Positions 51,533 to 61,252 of a stretch of 64,000 bases of DNA are shown here, piece by piece; position 1 is the stretch's first letter; each line of letters begins with the position of its first letter. The stretch spans positions 4,836,001-4,900,000 of the forward strand of contig CAVXHV010000005.1 of the NCBI GenBank assembly GCA_963761445.1, read 5' to 3'. The notes beneath the pieces were generated by a model, which saw nothing but the letters and a program-made list of their open reading frames with translations, did no database searches and had not been told where the DNA came from. Both the position numbers and the translations under genes were made by a program. Source of the DNA: CAVXHV01 sp963761445 (GTDB taxonomy: Bacteria > Planctomycetota > Planctomycetia > Isosphaerales > Isosphaeraceae).

Positions 51533-52959
51533 TCACGCAACAACAGCCGATTCGATCACCCGCATGCTCTTCCACCGCCCCGACCGGAACCTGAAATAGA
51601 AACAGACGGCCATGGCGAGGATGTATCCGGTCGCGAACCCCCACGCCCAGTAGATGCTTCCCCCGCTGCGAACAACCAGATACGTCGGCACCACCATGAT
51701 CGGCCACGCCAGCACGAACGTGAGCAGCGACACGAACCGCGTATCACCCGCCCCGCGCAGGCGCAAACGAAAACGTCACGTTGATCGAGTCCGCCACCGA
51801 ATACGCCGCCACACACAAGAGCAAACTGGGTACAATCGCTGCCATCTCGGCGAAACGCTCGAGGTCATGGTTCCCGCGGAACGTCGAAACAAGCGCTTGC
51901 GGAAACAGAATGTAGATCGCCGCGACAGTGCACATATAACCAAAAACCCACTTGAGCCCCGTGTACGCCGATCGTTCGGCCAGGTCCGGCCGGTCGCCGC
52001 CCAGACGTTGACCGACCAGGATCGACACCGCCTGCCCCAGGCCCATCATCGGCAGAAATGCAACCATGTTCAGGCGTACCGTAAGAGTGGTGGCCGCCGT
52101 TTGAGCTTCTCCCAGCCTGCCCACGAGCTGGAAGAACACGTGGAATACCAGCACCTCGAGGAAGACCTGCGCACCGGCCGGCCCGCCGTACTTGAGCAAT
52201 CGGCCGAACAACGCTCCTTCGAGGCGCCAGCCCCCAAGTGTGTTGAATTCCTCGCGGTACCTGCGCAAGCAGTAGCGCGATCGCCACCAGGGCTGAGGTC
52301 CACGACCCGGCAACCGTGGCCCATCCCGCCCCCGCGATGCCCAGCTCCGGGAAGCCGGCTCGCCCAAAGACCAGCACGAGCGCCAGCGCCACGTTAACTC
52401 CGGTTCCGGTCGCTTCGATCCCCAGCACCGTCCACGTTTGCCCGCGTCCGGAAAAGAACCCGTTCACCGCGGCCATGACCATCATCGGCAGCGCCGCGAA
52501 ACAAAGACATCGCAGATAGGTGACTTCCAGAACTTGCAAGGCCGCCGAGTGTCCGGCCAGCGCGATCAAGAGCGGCGCGGCGGGAACCATCAGCAGAAAC
52601 AGCAGCCCCGCCATGATGGCAAAGTGAATCCCCTGCCAGACCGCCGGGCCGACCCGTTCCGGCCGCCCTGCCCCCGTGTACTGAGCGACAAACGTCGAGA
52701 CATACCCGGCGGTGACCTGCAGCAGCCCGAACGGCAGCCAGTACCACATGATCGCTGGAAACGACGCGGCCATCTCCCTCTGGTCGTGCCACGAAAGCAG
52801 GATCGTATCCAGAAACACCTGCACCGTCATGAAGCTCTGGCTGACGACCAGCGGCAGCGCAAGCGCGAGTAGCTCGCCGCTTCCCCCGTGGTGCGCCGCA
52901 TCGCCCGCGTCCGTGACTTCGCTCGATCGGGTCGCCTGCGCCAGTCTGCCCCGGCTCAC
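51533..52959 (-). CDS. MATE-family efflux transporter (two frame changes)
   Basis: A MATE transporter of about 475 residues with twelve expected helices. The N-terminal half has ALPLVVSQSFMTVQVFLDTILLSWH, AASFPAIMWYWLPFGLLQVTAGYVSTFVAQYTGAG and FSGRGQTWTVLGIEATGTGVNVALALVLVFG. The frame changes near 52255 and again near 51765. The second half has LKYGGPAGAQVFLEVLVFHVFFQLVG, LNMVAFLPMMGLGQAVSILVGQRLGG, and the end MRLRGAGDTRFVSLLTFVLAWPIMVVPTYLVV. Halves and joints match the family well. It exports cationic compounds using Na+ or H+. GTG start at 52959; an alternative ATG in another frame lies slightly upstream. Confidence 0.88.
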
Positions 52960-53219
52960 CCTCGGCGATCGCGCTTGGACTCATTGTGTCACCGTGCCTC
53001 GGACGACCGCTCAGAACCAGCCCGCAACGACCCCCAGGGGCGGACACGCCCGCGCCCCACCTGGTTCGCGCCTCGCCATCGGGCCGTCAAGTTCCTCTTA
53101 TACATGATCCACTGTCCAGTTGCGCGTGCTCGTCGGAGGCAGACGGAATTGACAGAGATCCGGAATGAGCGATAATGCCGCACTTCCTTTCTCGGGGACG
53201 GACGTCTCAAAAGGATCTC

Positions 53220-55832
53220 ATGGTCCTGCGGCCACAAATCCGACTCGGTTTGATCCTGCGCGGAATGACGCTCGCCTCGCTCCTGGTGACGGGAGTCGCG
53301 TGCGCTACCGTCGACGACGGCACTGCGCTTTCGGCCCTGGACCATCGGCCAGATGACTCCATCCGCCTTCCCGATGCCGAGCACATGATCGACGATCTCG
53401 ATCGCATCATGACGACATACGGCACGATCAGCGTCAAGACGCCCGACGTTTGGGGGCAGGATCGGCTGGCCAAATTCCGATCCGAATACGAGGCGCAAAT
53501 GTCCGGCTGGCTCAAGCAAAGCTTCAAGAGCGACATCAATGCCTCCGTCCGGCACACCGAGTCCGAAGCCACTCGGGTGATGGTTGGGGCAAACCTGGTC
53601 GAGCCCTTACCGAGTAACTCAACTTTGACTCAAACCTCAACCTCGACGTCACCCACGACCACAACCTCACCCGCGCCCACAACGTCCTCTCCCTCGCTGG
53701 TCGGCGTGCAATCGGCGCTGAGGTCTCAGGCCGCCCTCATTCCGGGCCCGACCGCAGTTGCCAGCCCGCCCGACAAGACTCAGGTGGCCATCGAGCCCAC
53801 AGTCGTGCTCGACGAGCATTCGAATTATCTGAATCACTTGAACCAGTTGCGCCGCATCAACGCCGGCGACGACCTGACCGACCGGCCCGGCTATGGACTT
53901 TACCTGATTCGCATCCCGGTGACACTCTCGCCCGGCCCCAGAAGCCGCCGCGGCAAGGGAGCGATCATCACCGTCTCGGCCAAGTCGGTCATGACCAAGC
54001 ACACGCTGCGTGACGCTCTGCGCAACGCCGTGATCAATGAGACGGTCACGAATTTGACCCAGGCGATCGTCAACCGCTCAGGCTCAGGCGGCGACCAGGA
54101 CCCAGGCCGAGGCGCGGTCACTTTCTCGCTGCTCTCCTTTGCGGATACCGAGCTTTACCATGGAGCGGAGAACATCGCCCTGCTCAAGAATGAGGCCGAT
54201 CGTCAGCTCTCTGAGGAGCTCGGTGATGAGCCTCACCACAGAAGCGCCCGCATCGCTGAGTGGTTAAGAGGCGAGCTCCAGTCGACCTATCATTTGCTCG
54301 AACAAGCGGCGACACCCACGCAGGCGGCCGGGCTCGCAGGGATTGACCCGCTCGAAGAGCTGGGAGACATGATCCTCAATCGCGATTTCCCGCGAATTGC
54401 CCAGGTCCAGCCCGGCAAGTCCCGCGACTCGCTCGTACTCCAGACCGCGGCCGGAAAATCACCCCATGGCGATGACTCGATGGAGCAGCGCCGACGCGTC
54501 GTGAGCGTCCTCTCCTTTGCCATGCGCATCCAGGCGGCCGGTCTGAATCGCCGCTTGAAGCAGGACATGGCCGATCAGGATCCCGAGCTGAATTTCGACG
54601 TGCTGAAGCGAATCAGTTTCTTCGAGCCCGAGCCGTCCGACGAAGCACTGCACGCTTTTCAGAAATACGCGGACGCGAAGTGGCCGCTGCGCGTCTACGC
54701 GATCGAGCCGGTCATCGCCCAGCAAAATGTGGCCGACGCCTTCGGCCGCCGCAAGTTCTCGGCGATCGACCTGATCGGGTCAGCCTCCGGCGGGCCGCTC
54801 AGGGCCCTCACCGGCGTCGAGGCACAGCGCCAGGCAGCCGATGACGAGACGGCCGTGCGATTGAACCCCACCATGGTGGGCTTCGGCGCCGGCCAGAGTA
54901 CCTTCGGCTGGATCTTCTACCCCAGGCTTCAAACCAGTGGCGGCAGGCGCAGCCGTCTATTCACCGACATCGCCCTGCTGGCAAACGGACGAGTACCCGA
55001 CCCCACCGGCAGCGACCAGAGCATCGAGCCCGGTCAGCGCGAATGCACCGCGCTCGTCGAGATGCCCAACTTCGTGCCCAAGATCGAGTTCATCACCGTC
55101 GCAAGCTGGTTCCGCACCAGCGAAATTGGCGACGGCCAGAGGTCCGACCTGGAAAAAGCCGCCGTGCTGGGCCGAAAGCTCGAGCTCGCCCAGGAAGCCT
55201 TGAACCGCGCCAGTGTCGCGGGCCACTATCGCCCCGAAGAGCTTCACATCGCCACCGAGCGGCTCAGCCAGCTCAGAAGCCTGATGCCCACCCAGCGCTT
55301 GGTCGTGCGAGTTCCCTTCGCCGATAACCAGAATGACGCCCGGATCTTCTGCTCCCACGGCTCACAGCTCCGTCCAGCGATACTGGGCTGGCACGGCAGG
55401 CCCCCCGAAGATGGTCAGGAAACGACACTCTTTCTCGAGGGCAAGAACTTCAGCATTCACGACACCCACGTGATCGCAGGCGGCAAACACGCGGCCGCCG
55501 TCCTCGTCAGCCGGCAGTTGCTCGAGGTGACCATTCCCAGGGATGCGTACCCCACGCCAAGCGCTCAGGGCACTCCTCTCCTTGATATCAACGTCGCCAC
55601 ACCGAACGGCGTATCGAACCACTTGCTGATCAAGATGCGTTCGCGTCAACAGCACGCCACGGAAAAGCTCGAGGAGAAAATCGAAAAGACGGCCGAGCAC
55701 GACCTGCGGCGCGACGCAAGGGTGGTCGCCGCCGCAGTCGCTCTGGACAATGCGAAGAAGGACGACAAGAAGCCCCCGCAGCCGGCCCTCGATGCCACAG
55801 TCCTTCCCAAGCTGCTTGTCCCCCGGCCTTGA
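53220..55832 (+). CDS. Large planctomycete lipoprotein of unknown function
   Basis: From the ATG at 53220 (AAAAGG upstream) a hydrophobic leader ends with LVTGVAC, a likely lipobox. The mature 840-residue protein has a Ser/Thr/Pro-rich low-complexity linker (STLTQTSTSTSPTTTTSPAPTTSS, residues about 135-165), a helical part (YLIRIPVTLSPGPRSRRGKGAIITVSAKSV), a region with AIEPVIAQQNVADAFGRRK, and a C-terminal IPT/Ig-like stretch (TTLFLEGKNFSIHDTHVIAGGKHAAAVLVSRQLLEVTI). It ends with a charged helix. The family is known only as a planctomycete hypothetical to my knowledge. An envelope role is inferred from the lipid anchor. Frame intact. Confidence 0.75.
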   Translation: MVLRPQIRLGLILRGMTLASLLVTGVACATVDDGTALSALDHRPDDSIRLPDAEHMIDDLDRIMTTYGTISVKTPDVWGQDRLAKFRSEYEAQMSGWLKQSFKSDINASVRHTESEATRVMVGANLVEPLPSNSTLTQTSTSTSPTTTTSPAPTTSSPSLVGVQSALRSQAALIPGPTAVASPPDKTQVAIEPTVVLDEHSNYLNHLNQLRRINAGDDLTDRPGYGLYLIRIPVTLSPGPRSRRGKGAIITVSAKSVMTKHTLRDALRNAVINETVTNLTQAIVNRSGSGGDQDPGRGAVTFSLLSFADTELYHGAENIALLKNEADRQLSEELGDEPHHRSARIAEWLRGELQSTYHLLEQAATPTQAAGLAGIDPLEELGDMILNRDFPRIAQVQPGKSRDSLVLQTAAGKSPHGDDSMEQRRRVVSVLSFAMRIQAAGLNRRLKQDMADQDPELNFDVLKRISFFEPEPSDEALHAFQKYADAKWPLRVYAIEPVIAQQNVADAFGRRKFSAIDLIGSASGGPLRALTGVEAQRQAADDETAVRLNPTMVGFGAGQSTFGWIFYPRLQTSGGRRSRLFTDIALLANGRVPDPTGSDQSIEPGQRECTALVEMPNFVPKIEFITVASWFRTSEIGDGQRSDLEKAAVLGRKLELAQEALNRASVAGHYRPEELHIATERLSQLRSLMPTQRLVVRVPFADNQNDARIFCSHGSQLRPAILGWHGRPPEDGQETTLFLEGKNFSIHDTHVIAGGKHAAAVLVSRQLLEVTIPRDAYPTPSAQGTPLLDINVATPNGVSNHLLIKMRSRQQHATEKLEEKIEKTAEHDLRRDARVVAAAVALDNAKKDDKKPPQPALDATVLPKLLVPRP

Positions 55833-55935
55833 CGTGGATGGCAGCCAACGGGCGATCGCAACCTCCTCGGCTGAGCACGTGGCCCCACCTGCTCCCCGAC
55901 TTCAATCGAGGTGGCTGGGGCCCGAGCCTCGCCAG

Positions 55936-56070
55936 CTACTTACTCTTGCTCTCCTTCGCCTTGGTGGCGCAGTCGTCACAACAGACCGTGATCTCCTTCT
56001 CGCCGACCTTCACCTTGATGCCCCCGTCCGTGATCTCCCAGTCGCATACCGGGCACTTCTTCGTCTTCAT
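55936..56070 (-). CDS. Small zinc-binding protein, 44 residues
   Basis: The product MKTKKCPVCDWEITDGG... is only 44 residues and contains two cysteine pairs (CPVC and, at the end, CCDDC), consistent with a single structural zinc ribbon of the YHS/TRASH-like kind. The preceding AGGG is weak. It might be a metal-binding small protein. The gene lies directly downstream of the AraC-type fragment on the same strand and could be cotranscribed with it. Confidence 0.65.
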   Translation of the reverse strand: MKTKKCPVCDWEITDGGIKVKVGEKEITVCCDDCATKAKESKSK

Positions 56071-56175
56071 GAGACAACCCTGTGAACAGAATCGAACATT
56101 CGAGCCGCCGCGCGAGGCTGTTGCTCGTGAAGACATCGTAGACCCGCACGAATTTCTAGACTTCCAGATTCTTGC

Positions 56176-56586
56176 TCACTTCGCGAAGCCATCGGCTTTC
56201 CCCGCGCGGCGCAACTCGGACGGCGGCCGGCCGAACTCGCGGCGAAACGCATCGGTGAAGTGGCTGTGACTGGAAAAACCCAGCTCCAGGGCAAGGGCAG
56301 TGAGATCGCTCGCGCCGCCGGAAAGCTGCTCGAGCGAAGCGCGGAGGCGCAGACGCGTCAAGTACCGATGAACCGGAACCCCCGTTCGCTGCTGGAACAC
56401 ACGAGCGAGATGAAACGGCGAGGCGTGCACGGCCTGCGCGACCTCGTCCAGAGTGATCCGCTGCGACAGCCGCCTCGCCACGTAAGTCTTGGCCGCCTCG
56501 ACACGCTCGACGTGATCGGCATCCGTGCCCGCGCGTCGGCGATGCCTTCGCGGCCCGCCGCATCGCTTGAACGCGGCTTCCAGCAC
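56176..56586 (-). CDS. AraC-family transcriptional regulator, C-terminal HTH only
   Basis: The 136 residues contain a complete double helix-turn-helix AraC domain (RITLDEVAQAVHASPFHLARVFQQRTGVPVHRYLTRLRLRASLEQL ... DLTALALELGFSSHSHFTDAFRREFGRPPSELRR). The conserved-looking frame continues upstream of the GTG start (AAGAHPLEHLWADVTALQLIAN) until a stop at 56677-56679, and no sensing domain is present. Normal family members are about 290 residues long. The gene is thus either a small stand-alone regulator or has lost its N-terminal half, probably at the boundary with the methyltransferase gene. Confidence 0.78.
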   Translation of the reverse strand: MLEAAFKRCGGPRRHRRRAGTDADHVERVEAAKTYVARRLSQRITLDEVAQAVHASPFHLARVFQQRTGVPVHRYLTRLRLRASLEQLSGGASDLTALALELGFSSHSHFTDAFRREFGRPPSELRRAGKADGFAK

Positions 56587-56740
56587 ATTCGCGATGAGCT
56601 GAAGCGCAGTGACATCGGCCCAGAGGTGTTCGAGCGGATGAGCGCCGGCGGCCTCTGAAACGTGATTGGACCATGGTCAAGGTGCTTCGACATCCCAACC
56701 ATCGTTCGGGATCAAGCGCAGCGCGAGAATATCGAGGCGT

Positions 56741-57511
56741 TCATGGTAGGTCACTGTGGCTGACCAGTGCCGAGTTGTGCCGGTAAAGTACGTGGTAGCT
56801 CTGATCAAGCGAATGGACCCGAAAGCCCGCCGAGGAAGCAAGCCGTTCCAGGCTCGCCACCGAATAGAGAGAAACATGGGCATTCCTGGGGGCAGCGTAC
56901 CACCAGCCCAGTCCCTGGCTGTCGATATCACCGGGCTGCAAGAGCGTCGAAAGTAGGATGATTCCCGTGTCAGTCAACATCCCGGTGATATCACTCAGGG
57001 TCCGACCCGGCTCGGTGGAATGCTCGAGTACTTCGAAGCAGATCACGCAGTCAAACCGGTCGTCAGGTTTTTGCTCGAAGCGCGGCATGAAAGGATCGTA
57101 AGTCGTCACGTCGCAAAACCCGTCCGCGCGCATCAGCTCCGCCAGCGTGCCGTTGCCCCCACCGTAATCGAGAATACGCGAGGTCTTGGCGTGGGCCAGC
57201 AATCGGGTTGCGAGTGTCGCGTTGTGCCTCGGCCGCGCATCCTCGAAGTCAGGATCAATGAGCAGATACTGGTCGTTATAGACGTATCGCTCAAAATCCT
57301 CCTTCGAGAAGTGATCCAGCGCGGTCGTGAAGATGAACCGGCACTCCGGGCAGCGGTGGTAGTAGACGGGCACTCCGGAGATACCGAGGGCATTCTTCCG
57401 GTAGATCTCGCAGTTCTTGTTGAAATCGAGAAGTCCGTAAAGCGAAGCGGGGGTGCCGCAGCACTTGCACGGCGTTTCCCCGGCACAAATCGGTTCCAAG
57501 GCAAGGACCAT
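56741..57511 (-). CDS. Class I SAM-dependent methyltransferase with N-terminal Cys cluster
   Basis: From the ATG at 57511 (AAAGG upstream) residues about 14-60 carry Cys pairs (PCKCCGTPAS, YHRCPECRF) likely to bind zinc. These precede a Rossmann methyltransferase domain with the SAM motif ILDYGGGNGTLAELMRADG, the DVTTYDPF acidic loop and FDCVICFEVLEHSTEPGRTLSDI. A 257-residue protein of the methyltransferase-11/12-like kind, often acting in sugar or secondary-metabolite methylation. The acceptor is unknown. Frame intact. It diverges from the AlkP-type phosphatase gene. Confidence 0.87.
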   Translation of the reverse strand: MVLALEPICAGETPCKCCGTPASLYGLLDFNKNCEIYRKNALGISGVPVYYHRCPECRFIFTTALDHFSKEDFERYVYNDQYLLIDPDFEDARPRHNATLATRLLAHAKTSRILDYGGGNGTLAELMRADGFCDVTTYDPFMPRFEQKPDDRFDCVICFEVLEHSTEPGRTLSDITGMLTDTGIILLSTLLQPGDIDSQGLGWWYAAPRNAHVSLYSVASLERLASSAGFRVHSLDQSYHVLYRHNSALVSHSDLP

Positions 57512-57832
57512 GGCGACACCTTTCTTTTCCTGAACGAGCCCGGTATCACGCACCTGACGGTACATCCACCGTACCGCACCTTTGTCCCCGGCATCCCGTT
57601 CGCCGATTCTTCTAAGATTTCCGGCCCTGAAGGGCAAGCTCAAACTTCAAATCTTCGGCAAACCTTAGCCGCGGCTTCACGCCACGACTATATCCAGTTG
57701 TTATACTCTCGCCGCTTTCCGGGTGTCTTCAAGGAACTGGCCCACGAGCCTGACGTTCAACCTGAATCGGCCCATGGGCGACGGCGATTGAACGGGCGAA
57801 CGGCTCGAAACGCACGAAGGAGGGTGCCCCCG

Positions 57833-59242
57833 ATGTTCAACGTCATGGCTTTCGCGGCTCTCTTGCTCACCGCACTTCCTGGTTCCACCCGCTCCGACGA
57901 CCGGCATGTCGTGATGATCTTGATCGACGGCTTGCCTGCCTATCTTCTCGACGACCCGCAGGCTTCCCTCCCCGTGATTCGCGGCCTGGCCAGGGAAGGT
58001 GTCGCGGCCGAGGCGGGGATGACGGTTTCCGATCCTTCGATCACGTGGCCCAACCAGACCAGCCTCGTCACGGGATGCCACGCCGATCGGCACGGCGTCT
58101 TGTTCAACGGCCTCTTGCAGCGGCGCGGGCCCGGCCAACTGGTCGAATATTTCACTTCAAAGAGTCAGCATGAGCTGGTGCGAGTGCCGCTTTTGTTCGA
58201 CGTCCTCAAGCAGGCCGGCCATCGATCGGCGGCAATCAACTGGCCATGCACCCGCGGGTCGAAATCGATCGACGACAATTTCCCGGATGTCCCGGGTCCC
58301 CTCGCTCATACGACCCCGAAGCTCAAGGAAGAGCTGGCGCGAATGGGGTTGATCGAGCGGTTCAAGTGGGGCAACGACATGGTCCAGGACGAAATCTTGA
58401 CCGAGGCCGCGTGTCATGTGATCCGCGATCGAATGCCGCGATTCCTGGCCCTTCATCTCAATAACGTCGACACGGTCCACCATCGTTACGGCCCGAAGTC
58501 GCCCCCGGGCTACGCGGCGGCCGCGGCCAACGACGCCAATGTCGGCCGCATCTTGGGCGCGCTCGAGGACTCAGGCATTCGCGGCCAGACCGCCGTGTTC
58601 ATCGTCGCCGATCACGGATTCGCCGCCGCGCCCAAGTCGCTCAAGCCCAACGCGGTCTTGCGCCGTCATGGCCTGCTGAGCGTCGAGGGCGGCAGGGTTA
58701 AATCGGGCCGCGTGCTGGCAGTCGCCGAAGGCGGCATCGCCATGGTCTACCTCACCGACCCGTCGAGTGCCCGCGCTGACCACGAGACCGTGCTCCGGCT
58801 CTTTCGCGGCGAGGAGGGAATTAGAGCCGTGCTCGAGCCCAAGGATTACCCCCGTTATCACCTTCCTCAGCCGAGCGAAAACGCAGCGATGGGCGACCTG
58901 GTTCTGGCTGCAAAAGAAGGCTACGCGTTCAGCCTGGACGCGCGGGGCGATGAATTCGTCGTTCCGAGTGAAATCGCGACGGCCGGAGCGCACGGCTTCC
59001 TCTCGACCGAGCCCAAGATGAACGCGATCTTCGTGGCCGCGGGGGCAGGTATCAAGCGCGGTACAAAGCTTTCGACGATCGCCAACATCGACGTGGCGCC
59101 CACGATCGCGCGAATGCTCGGCGTGACGCTGGAACAAGCTTCCGGCCGTGTGATCGAGGAGATCCTCGCCGAAACGCAGTCCGAGGAAACCCCACGCCCC
59201 CCCAGACTCATCGAGACCGGTGTCGTCAGACGGACGAATTGA
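57833..59242 (+). CDS. Secreted alkaline phosphatase-superfamily phosphodiesterase
   Basis: The start ATG at 57833 has AAGGAGG upstream and begins a signal peptide (FAALLLTALPGSTRS). The body is a type I phosphodiesterase/nucleotide pyrophosphatase (PF01663) with VVMILIDGLPAYLL (metal-binding Asp), SITWPNQTSLVTGCHADRHGV (nucleophile Thr), LALHLNNVDTVHHRYGPKSP and FIVADHGFAAAPKS (metal-binding Asp-His), ending with GAHGFLSTEPKMNAIFVAAGAGIKRG. All metal ligands are present. Such enzymes hydrolyse phosphodiester or pyrophosphate bonds outside the cell. About 470 residues, frame intact. The 3' end overlaps the convergent rhomboid gene by 17 bases. Confidence 0.88.
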   Translation: MFNVMAFAALLLTALPGSTRSDDRHVVMILIDGLPAYLLDDPQASLPVIRGLAREGVAAEAGMTVSDPSITWPNQTSLVTGCHADRHGVLFNGLLQRRGPGQLVEYFTSKSQHELVRVPLLFDVLKQAGHRSAAINWPCTRGSKSIDDNFPDVPGPLAHTTPKLKEELARMGLIERFKWGNDMVQDEILTEAACHVIRDRMPRFLALHLNNVDTVHHRYGPKSPPGYAAAAANDANVGRILGALEDSGIRGQTAVFIVADHGFAAAPKSLKPNAVLRRHGLLSVEGGRVKSGRVLAVAEGGIAMVYLTDPSSARADHETVLRLFRGEEGIRAVLEPKDYPRYHLPQPSENAAMGDLVLAAKEGYAFSLDARGDEFVVPSEIATAGAHGFLSTEPKMNAIFVAAGAGIKRGTKLSTIANIDVAPTIARMLGVTLEQASGRVIEEILAETQSEETPRPPRLIETGVVRRTN

Positions 59243-59843
59243 GGCGCGCATCCGCCGAAGGCCGGCGCGATCCGCGAGCAAGCGCAATGGCGACGATCCC
59301 GCCCGCGATCGCGCCGCAGAGATGCCCGTCCCATGAAATCTGCGAGCCGATCCGGGGAATGATTCCCGTCACGAGAGCGCTGCCGTAGAAGAAGCCCACG
59401 AACAACGCAATCAACAGCGGAATGATTCGCCGTTCCAGAAACCCGGAGAGAATCAGGAACGCGCCGAGCCCGGAAATGAGCCCGCTCGCCCCGATATGAA
59501 TCGCCTCGCGCCCAAAGATCCAGAGCAAGAAACCGCCGAGAAACGTGATGAGGACGACCACCTCCCACGACTCGGCCCGCGACCCGGCCAGGAGGATCAG
59601 CAAGACGAACAGAGGCAACGTGTTGCTGAGAATGTGCGCGAGATTCGCATGCAGAAACGGCATGGCCGGGATTCCCACGAGCCCGATCATCCTCCGCGGC
59701 ACCACGCCAAAATGGTCAATGCCGGGGAACACCCAGCTCACAAGGAACACAGCCCAGATGGCCCCGATGAAAAGGACCACGAGATGGATTTCCTGGCGGA
59801 TCGTGTGTGGTTGGGCCATCGGGCTTTTTCTCGCAGTGCTCAT
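59226..59843 (-). CDS. Rhomboid-family intramembrane serine protease
   Basis: This 205-residue membrane protein has about six hydrophobic helices, the catalytic Ser in IHIGASGLISGLGAF (GxSG), and the catalytic His in SWDGHLCGAIAGG. HANLAHILSNTLPLF resembles the conserved HxxxHxxxN helix. Such rhomboids cleave membrane proteins within the bilayer. The start may be 59843 or 59819; neither has a strong ribosome-binding site. The 3' end overlaps the convergent phosphatase gene. Substrate unknown. Confidence 0.9.
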   Translation of the reverse strand: MSTARKSPMAQPHTIRQEIHLVVLFIGAIWAVFLVSWVFPGIDHFGVVPRRMIGLVGIPAMPFLHANLAHILSNTLPLFVLLILLAGSRAESWEVVVLITFLGGFLLWIFGREAIHIGASGLISGLGAFLILSGFLERRIIPLLIALFVGFFYGSALVTGIIPRIGSQISWDGHLCGAIAGGIVAIALARGSRRPSADARLNSSV

Positions 59844-59970
59844 CGCGTGCCGGCCGTGCGGATGAGGCACAAGGCAAATGGGCCGGCGCGGCTTCGAGCT
59901 GACAGCTCGTTCGGCACGTTGCTCAGCCTACCACAAGCGGTCGCACTTGTGCGAAGCACGCCGCCAATCC

Positions 59971-60007
59971 CTTTCCCCCCCTTAAAAAGGGGGGGCCAGG
60001 GGGGGTG
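59971..60007. repeat. Dispersed CCCCTTT-palindrome repeat, single copy
   Basis: The palindrome CCCCCTTAAAAAGGGGG followed by GGCCAGGGGGGG is a member of the same family as the arrays at 13454, 16977 and 28430. It lies upstream of the amidohydrolase gene. Confidence 0.85.
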
Positions 60008-60140
60008 GCCACCGCCGTCGCATCCTCCAGGGGTGACTTCGGAAGGATTGCCGATGTCCAAAGCCGCGCGCCAAGCTACACTCAACAGCGCGGACGAACT
60101 TGCTAGGCTCGCGTTTCGCATTTCTTCGCGAGGCGGCACA

Positions 60141-61191
60141 ATGAAAACTCGAAGAGAAGTCCTTCGTATGATACCTCCGGCGATGCTCGCAGGCTCAGCC
60201 TGCCGCCCGCGCAAAGTCGGAATTCACGCGAATTGACACCCACGTCCACATCCACCGCGACGCGCCCGCGCTCCTGTCTGAGATCAAGGAGGCTAACTGG
60301 CGCGGTCTGGATATCGTCGTCTGCCCTGCCAGCGGCACCGAGACATTCGACCTCGAGGAAAAACTGCGCGCCACGGCCAAAGTCTCGCGCGACAGCGCCG
60401 GATCACTGGCCTGGGCATCCACGTTTGACGCCCGCGCTTTCGAAGATCCAGATTTCCCCGAGCGCACGATCGCCCGCCTGCGCCAATCGTTCGCGGACGG
60501 CGCGATCGCCGTGAAGATCTGGAAGAATATCGGAATGTCGATCAAAGCCAGATCCGGCGCATACCTTCTTCCCGATGATCGCGCGCTCCGGCCGGTTTAC
60601 GAGTCGATCCTGAAAGAGGGTAAAACGCTGGTGGCTCATCTCGCCGAGCCCGACGGCGCATGGCTGCCGCTCGACGCCAAAAATCCCGAGCTGCGCTATT
60701 ATTCGGCAAACCCCCAGTGGCACTTGTATGGCAAGACCGGCGCCGCGGTGAAGGAAGACATTCTGAAGGCCCGCGACCGGGTTCTTGCCAGCATGCCGAA
60801 GCTGCGCGTCGTCGGCTGTCACCTCGGTAGTGACGAGAACAGTCTGGATAAGCTGGGCAAGCGCCTCGACGCCTTCCCGAATTTCGCGGTGGACACCGCG
60901 GCCCGCATCCGCTACTTCGCGCGCGGCGATCGCGAGCAGGTGCGGCAATTCCTCATTCGCTACCAGGACCGCGTCCTCTACGCCACCGATTTCGTGCTTC
61001 GCGAGGCCGAACCCGCGGCCGCCGCGCGGTCTCTACAGATCGTCCATGACCGCGATTGGAATTTCTTTTCCGGTGCCGAAGAGATGGAGTACGACGGCAA
61101 GCCTACGCGAGGACTGGCCCTGGCGGAAGGGGTCCTTCTAAAAGTGTTCCGCGAAAACGCGCTCCGCTGGCTTCCCGAAATCGAAGCTTAA
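60141..61191 (+). CDS. Secreted amidohydrolase-family metal-dependent hydrolase (one frame change)
   Basis: From the ATG at 60141 a short Tat-like leader (MKTRREVLRMIPPAMLAGSAC) precedes, after a frame change near 60215, RIDTHVHIHRDAPALLSEIKEANWRGLD, where DTHVHIH is the first metal-binding motif of amidohydrolases of the TIM-barrel type. Further blocks are DGAIAVKIWKN (possible carboxylated or metal Lys), GKTLVAHLAEP, LRVVGCHLGSDE and DRVLYATDFVL (metal-binding Asp). About 350 residues. Reaction unknown; relatives act on lactones, amides or decarboxylate aromatic acids. Confidence 0.8.
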
Positions 61192-61252
61192 ATGCTTCGA
61201 GGAATGTCAGTTTCCGGATGGCTTGTCGGCCGCGCCGCAGGAAGTTCTTACA

